DNA from: Saccharospirillum sp.
GTDB lineage: Bacteria > Pseudomonadota > Gammaproteobacteria > Pseudomonadales > Natronospirillaceae
Reading direction: 5' to 3'
Assembly: GCA_022565595.1 (NCBI GenBank)
Contig: JAIUML010000012.1
Span: forward strand, 58,254 to 122,253
Length of the DNA: 64,000 nucleotides
Positions within the stretch are counted from its first letter, which is position 1. Every line of letters starts with the position of its first letter. The notes under the pieces are model-generated. The model had not been told where the DNA came from and ran no database searches. It was given only the letters and a program-made list of their open reading frames with translations. The translations under genes were made by a program, and so were the position numbers. Of the stretch, positions 8,634 through 16,174 are shown in pieces.

Positions 8634-9050
8634 TTATTTCCTGGTACCAATCAACTGATGGTGTGGTGGCGTTTTACCCAATATCTCATAGACATGGCAC
8701 ATGGCCTGATAGGACTCCTTCAGAGTACAGCCTTCGTTGTACCGCTTCTTGATTTGCAACTCGTCTAGTTGAATATAGTAGTCAGGGCTAATGTCATGCC
8801 TGGCCAAAGTATTGAGTGCACATCTGAGCGAGCAGCCATCAAGACAGAGAATTTTCCGACCACTCTTGGCCTTCTTGACCAGGGGTTTCACGTCCCCACC
8901 CAACCCTGCAATACAGGACATTTCAGCAACACCGTCTCGATTCAGTGCAACGGCAATATCGTTGGTCAATTGCGCAACATTAGAGCAACCCGAGCACGAG
9001 TATACCAGCGGTAATGCCTCTTCTGTTGAGGACTCTTTATTCGTTGACAT
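8634..9050 (-). CDS. Zinc-binding DGC-domain protein
   Basis: A 138-residue protein with the cysteine pattern of the DGC family (PF08859-type): YSCSGCSN (Cys19, Cys22), MSCIAGLGG (Cys46) and CLDGCSLRCA (Cys69, Cys73, Cys77). The DGC tripeptide that names the family is intact. The family is described as zinc binding; its cellular job is not settled. Its start overlaps the end of ubiV by 14 nt, so it is co-translated with the anaerobic ubiquinone genes, and a strong terminator follows. A link to Fe-S or metal supply for UbiU/UbiV is inferred from position only. Confidence 0.82.
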   Translation of the reverse strand: MSTNKESSTEEALPLVYSCSGCSNVAQLTNDIAVALNRDGVAEMSCIAGLGGDVKPLVKKAKSGRKILCLDGCSLRCALNTLARHDISPDYYIQLDELQIKKRYNEGCTLKESYQAMCHVYEILGKTPPHHQLIGTRK

Positions 9051-9927
9051 GTCTCATCCCCTCCAATTTATGCCAGTAACCATTGACGTCAGTTTCTGGC
9101 AGCCTTCTATATTGAGTTTCGCTCGGAGATGCATTCAGTGCATCATGAAAAGCCGTTATCCAGTTCAGTGTTTGATCAGGCTCCGGGCACAATCGAATGG
9201 CATCGACCAGGCCATGCATACCAGCCAGATCATTAATCAAGTTGTAGCGCTGACCGGATTGTGTCTGAATTCCATTCAGAGTAAACACCTCGCTACCATC
9301 CTGACTGCGCACCTTGCGACCACCAGGATAATTCAAACAAACAAGTCGGCAATCATCCTTGCTGCGATCAACAGAGCGTGCAGTAAAGCAACGCGCCGAA
9401 TAAGCCAGAGGCAAGTAACCGAAGCCGAGTACCTCTACCCATGTTTCCTTGCGTTTGGCCCTGGCTACTGGGTCGGCCAATAGCGCAGCCAACCAGTCGC
9501 GAGACAGTTCAACAGGAATATTCCAACCGACCATGCCCAGATTAACCAGTTGCACAAAAGTCGACGGGTTGTAACAGTTGATGGCAGAACCCACCACAAA
9601 GGGCAACCGCTGTTCACTCAGAAACTGAACCGCCGCCATGTCATTGGCTTCAACCAGAAACTCTCTTTGCTCGCAAAAACGACGCAAGGCTTTCAACTCA
9701 CCCGGTGCTTCCAGTAAAGTCAAAGTGGAAAGAACGACTTCCTTGCCGGCTTCTCTGAATTCCTGTGCCAATGTGAGATAATCTGCAGCGTTTAACTCAC
9801 TGCGTTTACTGCAAACCGTCTCGCCCAGGTAAACACGATCGACCTCGCTGTCGGCAATGTCACGATAGAAGGCGTTCATCTCTGCCCTGGGCCAATAGTA
9901 GGCAACTGGACCGACTGTCAATTTCAT
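9037..9927 (-). CDS. ubiV: UbiV, anaerobic ubiquinone hydroxylation subunit (U32 family)
   Basis: A 296-residue U32-family protein. The four cysteines that hold the 4Fe-4S cluster in E. coli UbiV fall at the same numbers here: Cys39 (GETVCSKR), Cys180 (ARCFTAR), Cys193 and Cys197 (DDCRLVCLNYPGG). UbiV pairs with UbiU to perform the O2-independent ring hydroxylations of ubiquinone synthesis, with prephenate as the known oxygen source. It lies 9 nt after ubiU and overlaps the DGC gene. It is cytoplasmic, without signal peptide. Earlier annotations would call it YhbV protease; that activity is not expected. Confidence 0.94.
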   Translation of the reverse strand: MKLTVGPVAYYWPRAEMNAFYRDIADSEVDRVYLGETVCSKRSELNAADYLTLAQEFREAGKEVVLSTLTLLEAPGELKALRRFCEQREFLVEANDMAAVQFLSEQRLPFVVGSAINCYNPSTFVQLVNLGMVGWNIPVELSRDWLAALLADPVARAKRKETWVEVLGFGYLPLAYSARCFTARSVDRSKDDCRLVCLNYPGGRKVRSQDGSEVFTLNGIQTQSGQRYNLINDLAGMHGLVDAIRLCPEPDQTLNWITAFHDALNASPSETQYRRLPETDVNGYWHKLEGMRHVNE

Positions 9928-9936
9928 TGTTGCTCC

Positions 9937-10932
9937 TTAGTTCCACTTCCGATGGTAAGCGCCCAGAGTCGTCTGCTGACCTTCGGACAAATGGGCAAGC
10001 GTAGAGTCCCACTCCGCCTTGACGCCGAAACTCTGTTCGTTGGCTATGACTGCATCAATCGCCTGGCGCCATACTCGGGTTACCTCGGCCACATAGGCTG
10101 CACTGCGTTGTCGGCCTTCGATCTTCACTGCACGAATGCCTTCGCGATAAAGCTCTGGCAACAAGCTCAGGGTGTTCAGGCTGGTTGGTTCTTCCAGCAC
10201 ATGATATCGAGAACCCTCTACATCAAAGCGTCCCTTGCACAGGGTCGGGTAACCGGCACGTTCACCTGGCTGAAAGCGATCTATCAACACACCATTCAAA
10301 CGAGACTCCAGTACATCACCATCATCGTTCCAGCGGACATAAGCCGCCGGAGAACAGGCACCACTGGTGTTGGGAGATTCACCAGTCATGTAGGAACTCA
10401 AATAGCATCGCCCTTCGGCCATAATGCACAAACTACCAAAGGCAAACACTTCCAGCGGAACGGTGGATTTGCTCGCGAGGGCACGAACCTGCGCCATGGA
10501 AAGCACCCGTGGCAACACAACTCGGCTAACGCCGTACTGCTTGCGATAAAACTCAATGGTACCGAGATTGGTCGCACTGGCTTGTACCGACAGGTGCAAC
10601 TCCGTCTCTGGCCAGGCTCGGCTGGCGTATTCAAGCATGGCCATATCGGCCAGAATCAGCACGTCCGCACCGGCCTCCACAGCATCATCTACCGCGGCCT
10701 GCCAGTCTGCAAAGCGTTCCGGATGCACAAAGGTATTGATAGCCACATGCAGCTTTCGACCAGCCTGATGTGTCAAATGGGCTGCCGTTTTTAGCTGGGT
10801 ATAATCCAGATTCAAGCCAGCAAAGCGCCGGGCATTGGTATCGCCCTTAAGACCAACATAAACCGCATCGGCACCGTTATCGATGGCCGCCTTCAAGGCT
10901 GGCAAACTGCCTGCCGGACAGAGCAATTCCAT
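9937..10932 (-). CDS. ubiU: UbiU, anaerobic ubiquinone hydroxylation subunit (U32 family)
   Basis: A 331-residue protein, the same length as E. coli UbiU. The start at 10932 (MELLCPAGSLPALKAAI) has AGAGG just upstream and matches the family N-terminus; an upstream in-frame start adds 9 unrelated residues. Cluster cysteines Cys169, Cys176, Cys193 and Cys232 match the E. coli numbering exactly (FGSLCIMAEGRCYLS, TSGACSP, PTLCKGR). Together with UbiV it hydroxylates the quinone ring without oxygen. It is the first gene of the ubiU-ubiV-DGC operon and diverges from ubiT across a shared FNR-type promoter. Confidence 0.95.
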   Translation of the reverse strand: MELLCPAGSLPALKAAIDNGADAVYVGLKGDTNARRFAGLNLDYTQLKTAAHLTHQAGRKLHVAINTFVHPERFADWQAAVDDAVEAGADVLILADMAMLEYASRAWPETELHLSVQASATNLGTIEFYRKQYGVSRVVLPRVLSMAQVRALASKSTVPLEVFAFGSLCIMAEGRCYLSSYMTGESPNTSGACSPAAYVRWNDDGDVLESRLNGVLIDRFQPGERAGYPTLCKGRFDVEGSRYHVLEEPTSLNTLSLLPELYREGIRAVKIEGRQRSAAYVAEVTRVWRQAIDAVIANEQSFGVKAEWDSTLAHLSEGQQTTLGAYHRKWN

Positions 10933-10986
10933 AAATACCTCTAAACCAGGCAAACTCAAACGTCAGAAATGGATAATGATCAGCAG

Positions 10987-11055
10987 ATAATGACAGTCCA
11001 TAACTCCTTCATCTTTGATCTGACTCAATAACCTGTGCAGTTTGATGCCTAAAAT
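10987..11055. promoter_or_regulatory. Bidirectional FNR-type promoter for ubiUV and ubiT
   Basis: TTGATCTGACTCAA at 11015-11028 is an FNR box with one mismatch. Rightward, TAAAAT (11050-11055) lies 21 nt past the box; leftward, CATTAT (10987-10992 complement) lies 22 nt past it. Both spacings are those of class II FNR promoters, so one box could activate both divergent transcripts. FNR control of ubiUV is known in E. coli. Confidence 0.7.
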
Positions 11056-11088
11056 ACAGCTCTTTTCTGACCAGTGACTGAGGGCCTG

Positions 11089-11604
11089 ATGCAGCATTTA
11101 CCCTTTTTGAACTCTCCTGCTATTCACAATGGGTTACAAAAAATACTCTGGAAAGCCGCCAGCAAAGCTCCTTGTTCTTTGGCAAACCCCTTGATTGAGG
11201 TGATTCTCAATAGAAGCCTGAAACGGCCACTTGCCAATGGAGAGTTGGTTTTCATGAAAGATCGTCTGCTTACTCTAGAAATTATCGACCTGGATAGATC
11301 CCTCAACATTGAGCTGGTAGATAACAGGCTGAAGTGCGAACTTGCTGATAATCAAGGCGATGTAACCTTCAAGGGAAAGGTTGCCGGTTTCGTTGCTCTG
11401 GCCCTAAAGACGCAAGATCCAGACACCCTGTTCTTCAACCGTTCGTTAAGTATTCGCGGAGATACTGAATTAGGTCTGGAGATAAAGAACTTTATTGACC
11501 GTCAGGACCTTACAGACAGTCTGGACCCGCCTTTGCTGCAGGCACTGCACCTGCTCGAAACAGTAACGCAGCGTTCCAATGAGTGCGCAGCCAGAAGTCG
11601 GTGA
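11089..11604 (+). CDS. ubiT: UbiT, SCP2-domain accessory factor for anaerobic ubiquinone synthesis
   Basis: A 171-residue SCP2-type lipid-binding protein (E. coli UbiT/YhbT has 174). The N-terminal hydrophobic stretch is followed by the SCP2 core from LEIIDLDRSLNIELVDNRL to FFNRSLSIRGDTELGLEIKN, the conserved family end. UbiT is required with UbiU/UbiV and is thought to present polyprenyl intermediates. The ATG at 11089 is preferred because GAGGG sits just upstream; a GTG at 11074 is the alternative. It diverges from ubiU, and the stop lies just before the promoter of the next gene. Confidence 0.9.
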   Translation: MQHLPFLNSPAIHNGLQKILWKAASKAPCSLANPLIEVILNRSLKRPLANGELVFMKDRLLTLEIIDLDRSLNIELVDNRLKCELADNQGDVTFKGKVAGFVALALKTQDPDTLFFNRSLSIRGDTELGLEIKNFIDRQDLTDSLDPPLLQALHLLETVTQRSNECAARSR

Positions 11605-11608
11605 ATTA

Positions 11609-11649
11609 TTGATCTACATCAGTAAAACGAGACAGACTCACTTGATAAT
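11609..11649 (+). promoter_or_regulatory. FNR-type class II promoter of the DUF6455-like gene
   Basis: TTGATCTACATCAG (11609-11622, one mismatch to the FNR consensus) is followed 21 nt later by GATAAT (11644-11649), a close -10. Transcription would start near 11656, about 22 nt before the ATG. Confidence 0.7.
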
Positions 11650-11677
11650 GGCAGTACCCCAACCGGAGGAACAACAA

Positions 11678-12121
11678 ATGAATCAATCAGAACCCGCCTT
11701 CAGTAAAAAGCCACTAAAGTGGTATGATCGCCTGTCCAACCTTTTCTACGAAGCTTCAATTGCAAGCAATGTAGGACGGATAAGAGCTGAAGCTCCAATG
11801 GTTTTCCGGAAGATGATCAACGACATCGACACACCCTTAGAGCCCGAAATGGAAAACCAGGTTGCGCGCTACTTGAGATCACCCTACCAGGATGAAATCA
11901 CCCCCTCCGAGACGCTAATGCCAAGAATGATGCAAAAATACGGCATTAGATCAGAGCAGTTTGAGGAACTCGAAAAGAAGGAACGCTCCCAACTCAACCG
12001 ACGCTGCAATCAATGCCCCAGTGTGAGCCAGTGCTGGAAGGCCATGCGGAACAACGCCAAAATCGAGGAGTGCGATACCTTTTGCGCCAATCAAGCCAGC
12101 TTCAAAGCCCTCAGTCATTGA
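11678..12121 (+). CDS. Small cysteine-cluster protein, DUF6455-like
   Basis: A 147-residue cytoplasmic protein with no signal or membrane segment. The start at 11678 (MNQSEPAFSKKPLKWYDRL) follows GGAGG by 9 nt. The C-terminal third carries a cysteine set, Cys110, Cys113 and Cys119 in RRCNQCPSVSQCWKAM, then Cys132 and Cys136 in ECDTFCANQASF. This matches the DUF6455 pattern and could bind a metal or Fe-S centre. Function unknown. The FNR-type promoter directly upstream and its seat between ubiT and the nar operon indicate an anaerobic role. Confidence 0.75.
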   Translation: MNQSEPAFSKKPLKWYDRLSNLFYEASIASNVGRIRAEAPMVFRKMINDIDTPLEPEMENQVARYLRSPYQDEITPSETLMPRMMQKYGIRSEQFEELEKKERSQLNRRCNQCPSVSQCWKAMRNNAKIEECDTFCANQASFKALSH

Positions 12122-12128
12122 AAGACAA

Positions 12129-12163
12129 CTTGCCTTGATTTCCCGTTGGGAAATCAAGGCAAG
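12129..12163. terminator. Convergent hairpin terminator
   Basis: A perfect 16-bp stem (12129-12144 with 12148-12163) and a 3-nt loop, between the DUF6455-like gene and the parvulin gene that face each other. It has no T-run on either strand, so its efficiency is uncertain. Confidence 0.65.
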
Positions 12164-12186
12164 CAAGCACACACACTCTCTGCCTT

Positions 12187-12957
12187 TTATTGCATCAAAG
12201 GCGAGTCAGAAACACCCAGATCAATGCCCTCGATCTCAGCCTGAGCCACCAACTGAGTCAGATACTGAGCAATCGCCTTGCGACGAACGCGCGCATTCAG
12301 GTAATCCGCAATCCGGCTCTTGACTACCTCATATGGCAACACCTGACCATCTACCCGATGTAAAACTTCAACCAGGTGATAGCCATAACGAGACTCCACC
12401 GGCGCCAGCATCAAACCCACTGGCGCAGCAAAAACCTGACGCTCAAACTCAGGCACCGTCTGCCCCTTCTCAAGCTGTCCCAGAGACCCTCCCTCTTTGC
12501 TACTGCTGCAAGCGGAATACTCCTGAGCCAACTTCTCAAAACGCACCTTTCCCGACTGCAACTGATGCAACAACTGCTCAGCCGACTCCAATGCCGTCAA
12601 CCGCTGCTGATCATTCGCAGGATCCGCCGCCAACAGAATATGCCTGACATCCAACAGCGGGCTACTGGAAAACCGATGCGGCTGCGCCTCAAAATACTGC
12701 CGACACTCCTCCTCCGTCGCTTCAGGATACGGCACCTCAAGCGCCACCAGTTCCTCGGTAAAATCATGCTCCGAAGCCTGGTCGTCTTCGCCCGCCACTT
12801 CAAGCCCAAGCACCTTCGCCCGCTGCTTGACCACCTCAGCAATCACCAGGGCCTGAGCCGCATCAAACTCAGCCTGAGTCCGCGACGCTGCCGGGTGATA
12901 CTGCATTTCCTGATAAATTCGCTCTGGCGCAATGGCCGTGCCATTTACACTGATCAT
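12187..12957 (-). CDS. Parvulin-type peptidyl-prolyl isomerase (NifM/PpiC-like) of the nar operon
   Basis: A 256-residue protein with an N-terminal helical chaperone part and a parvulin domain at about residues 100-200 (DVRHILLAADPAN, GGSLGQLEKGQTVPEFERQVF, ESRYGYHLVEVL). It has no signal peptide, so it acts in the cytoplasm. Such a gene commonly follows narI in pseudomonads and relatives and is thought to aid nitrate reductase maturation. Here it is 242 bp from narI because structured repeat copy B lies between them, so its link to narGHJI transcription may be weakened. It ends at the convergent hairpin. Confidence 0.88.
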   Translation of the reverse strand: MISVNGTAIAPERIYQEMQYHPAASRTQAEFDAAQALVIAEVVKQRAKVLGLEVAGEDDQASEHDFTEELVALEVPYPEATEEECRQYFEAQPHRFSSSPLLDVRHILLAADPANDQQRLTALESAEQLLHQLQSGKVRFEKLAQEYSACSSSKEGGSLGQLEKGQTVPEFERQVFAAPVGLMLAPVESRYGYHLVEVLHRVDGQVLPYEVVKSRIADYLNARVRRKAIAQYLTQLVAQAEIEGIDLGVSDSPLMQ

Positions 12958-13051
12958 ATGAGTATCCTGTAACTAAACCATAAGAATCTGTCTGAAATGA
13001 ATCCTGTGCACTGCTGCTTTCGGCCTTGATAGTGAAGACCAGCGACGGGTG

Positions 13052-13157
13052 CCACAGGTGCCTCTGAGGGGGACTCCGCAGCATGGATGCTGCGCTCTAG
13101 GCTCCAGGGAGGATTGAGTGGGCGGCACCCCGCCCGACCTCTCAGAGACAACTGTGG
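13052..13157 (-). repeat. Dispersed structured repeat, copy B
   Basis: A 106-bp inverted relative of the element at 47-151. The closing arms 13052-13068 and 13141-13157 pair over 17 bp with one mismatch and one G-T wobble, and bear no resemblance to the arms of copy A. The inner hairpins are retained: CCGCCC/GGGCGG, and a stem with GG loop reading GCAGCATCCATGCTGC on the minus strand. One pair of that stem is T-A in copy A and C-G here, a compensatory change. It sits between narI and the parvulin gene. Confidence 0.75.
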
Positions 13158-13199
13158 TAGCCTTCGCGGCCCACTGTCGATAGGTCTACAAAAGAACAA

Positions 13200-13895
13200 C
13201 TACTGAGCTTTAGGAAACCGCCGTCTGACCACCTGGTAGTTCCGGCCGAAGTAGCCTACCGGTACACTCCAGATGTGCACGAGTCGGCTGAACGGGAACA
13301 ACACAAAGATGGTAATGCCCCAGAACACATGTGACTTGTAAATCCAGTGAACCTCACCGATAAACTCTATGGCCTCGGCCGGACGGAAGGTCAACAAATA
13401 CCGTGACCAGCTCATCAGATTTTTCATCTCCTGACCGTCCATATGACCCGTAGAGACAAAAATTGTCAGCAGACCAAGAATCAACTGCCAATAGATGATC
13501 AGCAATATCGCCGTATCCATTAGGCTGCTGCTCGCCCGCACCCTCGGATTGAACAAACGCCGGTAAACCAGCATCGTCATACCGATAAAGCACATTGTAC
13601 CGAAGAAGCCACCGACACCCATGGCTATCAACTGCTTCGCCCCCAACGAAATACCAAAGAACTCCCAAACCTCATAAGGAATCACCAGGCCCGCAAAGTG
13701 ACCAGCGAAAATCATGATGATGCCCACATGGAAGAAAATGCTGGCAATGCGGAAGTAGGTCTTGTCCAGAATCTGACTCGACCCCGCCTTCCAGCTGTAC
13801 TGTTCCCGATCGTAGCGAATCAGCGACCCGAAAAAGAAGATCACCGAAGCGATGTAGGGATAGATACCAAACAACAGCATATCGACAAAATTCAT
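13200..13895 (-). CDS. narI: Respiratory nitrate reductase gamma subunit (cytochrome b)
   Basis: A 231-residue membrane protein with five hydrophobic segments (E. coli NarI has 225). It carries two b hemes and takes electrons from quinol on the periplasmic side. Candidate axial histidines are in FFHVGIIMIFAGHFAGL (TM2), and in GEVHWIYKSHVFWG (TM5). The start at 13895 (MNFVDMLLFGIYPY) follows GAGGAG; the open frame upstream only overlaps narJ. It begins 2 nt after the narJ stop. It is the last gene of the contiguous narGHJI block. Confidence 0.95.
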   Translation of the reverse strand: MNFVDMLLFGIYPYIASVIFFFGSLIRYDREQYSWKAGSSQILDKTYFRIASIFFHVGIIMIFAGHFAGLVIPYEVWEFFGISLGAKQLIAMGVGGFFGTMCFIGMTMLVYRRLFNPRVRASSSLMDTAILLIIYWQLILGLLTIFVSTGHMDGQEMKNLMSWSRYLLTFRPAEAIEFIGEVHWIYKSHVFWGITIFVLFPFSRLVHIWSVPVGYFGRNYQVVRRRFPKAQ

Positions 13896-13897
13896 GA

Positions 13898-14623
13898 TCA
13901 GGCTCCTCGCTGTGTCCGGGTCGCATCGGCAACCCAATTGACCGGAATGTGCTGATCCCGGCGTTGAGATTCAGAAGGCTTGCTTTGCTCGGTACTGCAA
14001 GCATCATTGGCCGCACCGGGGCCAAAGGTCACCATCTCCTCTTCCCAGACTTTATCCAGGGCTTCCTGGGTGTAGTCCGGCTTTTCCTGGCCTAGCTGGT
14101 CACGCAGTGACGAGAGTTCGACCTCTACCTGTGACAATTCCAGCAAGGCATGCAATACCGCCTGGTAGTTGCTGCCGCGCTGCTCCAGTCGACAAGCCAG
14201 AGTCGCCAGAATGTGAGCAACCTCCGCCAGTCCCGCCTGAATATTGTCGTCACCCTGGGTGCAGAGAAACTCCAGATAGAGGGGGATGTAATCCGGCAAC
14301 TCACGCTCAGCGATGTCCAGACCCGCCTCACGATATTGGTGCAACAAATCCACCATGGCCTGGCCCCGGTCTCGCGCCTCACCGTGCACATGTTCGAACA
14401 GGTGCAACGACAAGGAACGACCGCGCTCAAATAGACCATCGTACTCACACTGCCAGTCGGTAAGATCTCGCTCGGTTTGCTGTTGCACAAAGGCTCTGAG
14501 TGCCTGGCGGCGCTCCTCACTCAGTGGTGACTCATCGATCACCGCCAGTATCGATGCCCGGTGATCCTGCAAGTGTGCGGCCGGATAATCCAGCAAATGG
14601 GATAACAGTTTCACAATCTGCAT
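13898..14623 (-). CDS. narJ: Nitrate reductase assembly chaperone (delta subunit)
   Basis: A 241-residue soluble chaperone of the TorD/NarJ family that binds apo-NarG and is needed for cofactor insertion and membrane docking. Recognisable parts are LLSHLLDYP near the N-terminus and the family block FEHVHGEARDRGQAMVDLL, then LPDYIPLYLEFL. The C-terminus is a poorly conserved charged tail (TEQSKPSESQRRDQH), as is usual. It lies 3 nt after narH and 2 nt before narI. Confidence 0.94.
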   Translation of the reverse strand: MQIVKLLSHLLDYPAAHLQDHRASILAVIDESPLSEERRQALRAFVQQQTERDLTDWQCEYDGLFERGRSLSLHLFEHVHGEARDRGQAMVDLLHQYREAGLDIAERELPDYIPLYLEFLCTQGDDNIQAGLAEVAHILATLACRLEQRGSNYQAVLHALLELSQVEVELSSLRDQLGQEKPDYTQEALDKVWEEEMVTFGPGAANDACSTEQSKPSESQRRDQHIPVNWVADATRTQRGA

Positions 14624-14626
14624 GGT

Positions 14627-16165
14627 TTAATCCTTCAGAGTTACGGGTATGACTTTACGAACCGTCTGGCTGCTGTTGCCACCAAAGAGGCTCACACCGT
14701 TGTCGCCGTCACTGCAGCCATTGCCAAAGGTAAAACCGCAGCCGCTCTTCATGTCGTACGCGTTCTCGGCATAGGCTCTGTGGCTGGTGGGGATGACAAA
14801 GCGGTCTTCAAAATCTGCGATGGCCATGTAGCGGTACATCTCCTCGACCTGATCCTGAGTCAGCCCTACCTGAGTCAACACATCCAGGTCTTCAACCTGC
14901 TCCACCTGCTGGCTGCGCTTGTAGGCGCGCATGGCAATCATTTTCTCCAGCGCCTCTACCACCGGTTTTTCGTCACCAACGGTCAGCATGTTGGCCAGGT
15001 AGCGCAGCGGAATGCGCAATGATTTCAGGTCCGGAATCTGGCCGTTCATACCTACATGCCCCGCCTCAGCCGCGTTCTGAATGGGTGACAAAGGCGGTAC
15101 ATACCAGACCATGGGTAATGTCCGGTATTCGGGGTGTAATGGCAGCGCCACTTTCCAGTCGATCGCCATCTTGTACACCGGCGAACGTTGCGCAGCCTGA
15201 ATCCAGGCATCGGGAATGCCCTCGGCCTGAGCCGCTGCGATCACCTCAGGGTCATTCGGATCCATGAAGATGTCGATTTGTGCCTGATACAGATCGCGCT
15301 CGCTGGCCACACTGGCGGCGGCTTCTATCTGGTCGGCGTCATAGAGCAGGACGCCCAGGTAACGAATTCGACCGACGCAGGTTTCAGAGCAGACAGTCGG
15401 CTGACCGACTTCTATGCGCGGATAGCAGAAGGTGCATTTTTCCGACTTGCCGCTCTTCCAGTTGAAGTAGATTTTCTTGTACGGGCAAGCCGAGACACAC
15501 ATGCGCCAACCACGGCATTTGTCCTGGTCGATCAAGACAATGCCATCTTCCTCGCGCTTGTAGATCGCGCCGGACGGGCAGGATGCCACACAGCTTGGGT
15601 TCAGGCAGTGTTCGCACAGGCGCGGTAAATACATCATGAAGGTGTTTTCGAATTGGCCATAGATGTCCTTCTGAACCACCTCATCGAAGTTCTTGTCTTT
15701 TTTGCGCTTTTCAAACTCGGTGCCGAGAATTTCTTCCCAGTTCGGACCCCATTCGATTTTTTCCATTCGCTGACCGGAAATCAGCGAGCGTGGTCGTGCG
15801 ACAGGCTGATGTTTGGTGTCACCGGCGGTATGCAAATGCTGGTAGTCGAAATCAAAAGGCTCGTAGTAGTCATCGATCTGAGGCATATCGGGGTTGGCAA
15901 AAATATTAGCCAACACCCGCAGCTTGCCACCGATGCGCGGCACGATTTTGCCATTGTTGCCACGCTTCCAACCGCCATTCCATTTGTCCTGGTTTTCCCA
16001 CTCTTTGGGAAAACCAACACCGGGCTTGGTCTCAACATTGTTGAACCAGGCGTACTCCACCCCTTCACGAGACGTCCAGACGTTTTTGCAGGTCACTGAA
16101 CAGGTGTGGCAACCAATGCATTTATCCAGGTTCAATACCATGCCAATTTGTGCACGAATTTTCAT
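14627..16165 (-). CDS. narH: Respiratory nitrate reductase beta subunit (Fe-S)
   Basis: A 512-residue protein, the same length as E. coli NarH. Start at 16165 (MKIRAQIGMVLNLDKC), with AGGAG 6 nt upstream. It holds four Fe-S clusters: Cys16/19/22/26 in CIGCHTCSVTC, then CEHCLNPSCVASCPSG, CRGWRMCVSACPYK (the Trp marks the 3Fe-4S site) and CTFCYPR with CSETCVGR. It carries electrons from NarI hemes to NarG at the cytoplasmic face of the membrane. It lies 9 nt after narG. Confidence 0.97.
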   Translation of the reverse strand: MKIRAQIGMVLNLDKCIGCHTCSVTCKNVWTSREGVEYAWFNNVETKPGVGFPKEWENQDKWNGGWKRGNNGKIVPRIGGKLRVLANIFANPDMPQIDDYYEPFDFDYQHLHTAGDTKHQPVARPRSLISGQRMEKIEWGPNWEEILGTEFEKRKKDKNFDEVVQKDIYGQFENTFMMYLPRLCEHCLNPSCVASCPSGAIYKREEDGIVLIDQDKCRGWRMCVSACPYKKIYFNWKSGKSEKCTFCYPRIEVGQPTVCSETCVGRIRYLGVLLYDADQIEAAASVASERDLYQAQIDIFMDPNDPEVIAAAQAEGIPDAWIQAAQRSPVYKMAIDWKVALPLHPEYRTLPMVWYVPPLSPIQNAAEAGHVGMNGQIPDLKSLRIPLRYLANMLTVGDEKPVVEALEKMIAMRAYKRSQQVEQVEDLDVLTQVGLTQDQVEEMYRYMAIADFEDRFVIPTSHRAYAENAYDMKSGCGFTFGNGCSDGDNGVSLFGGNSSQTVRKVIPVTLKD

Positions 16166-16174
16166 ACCCAACTC

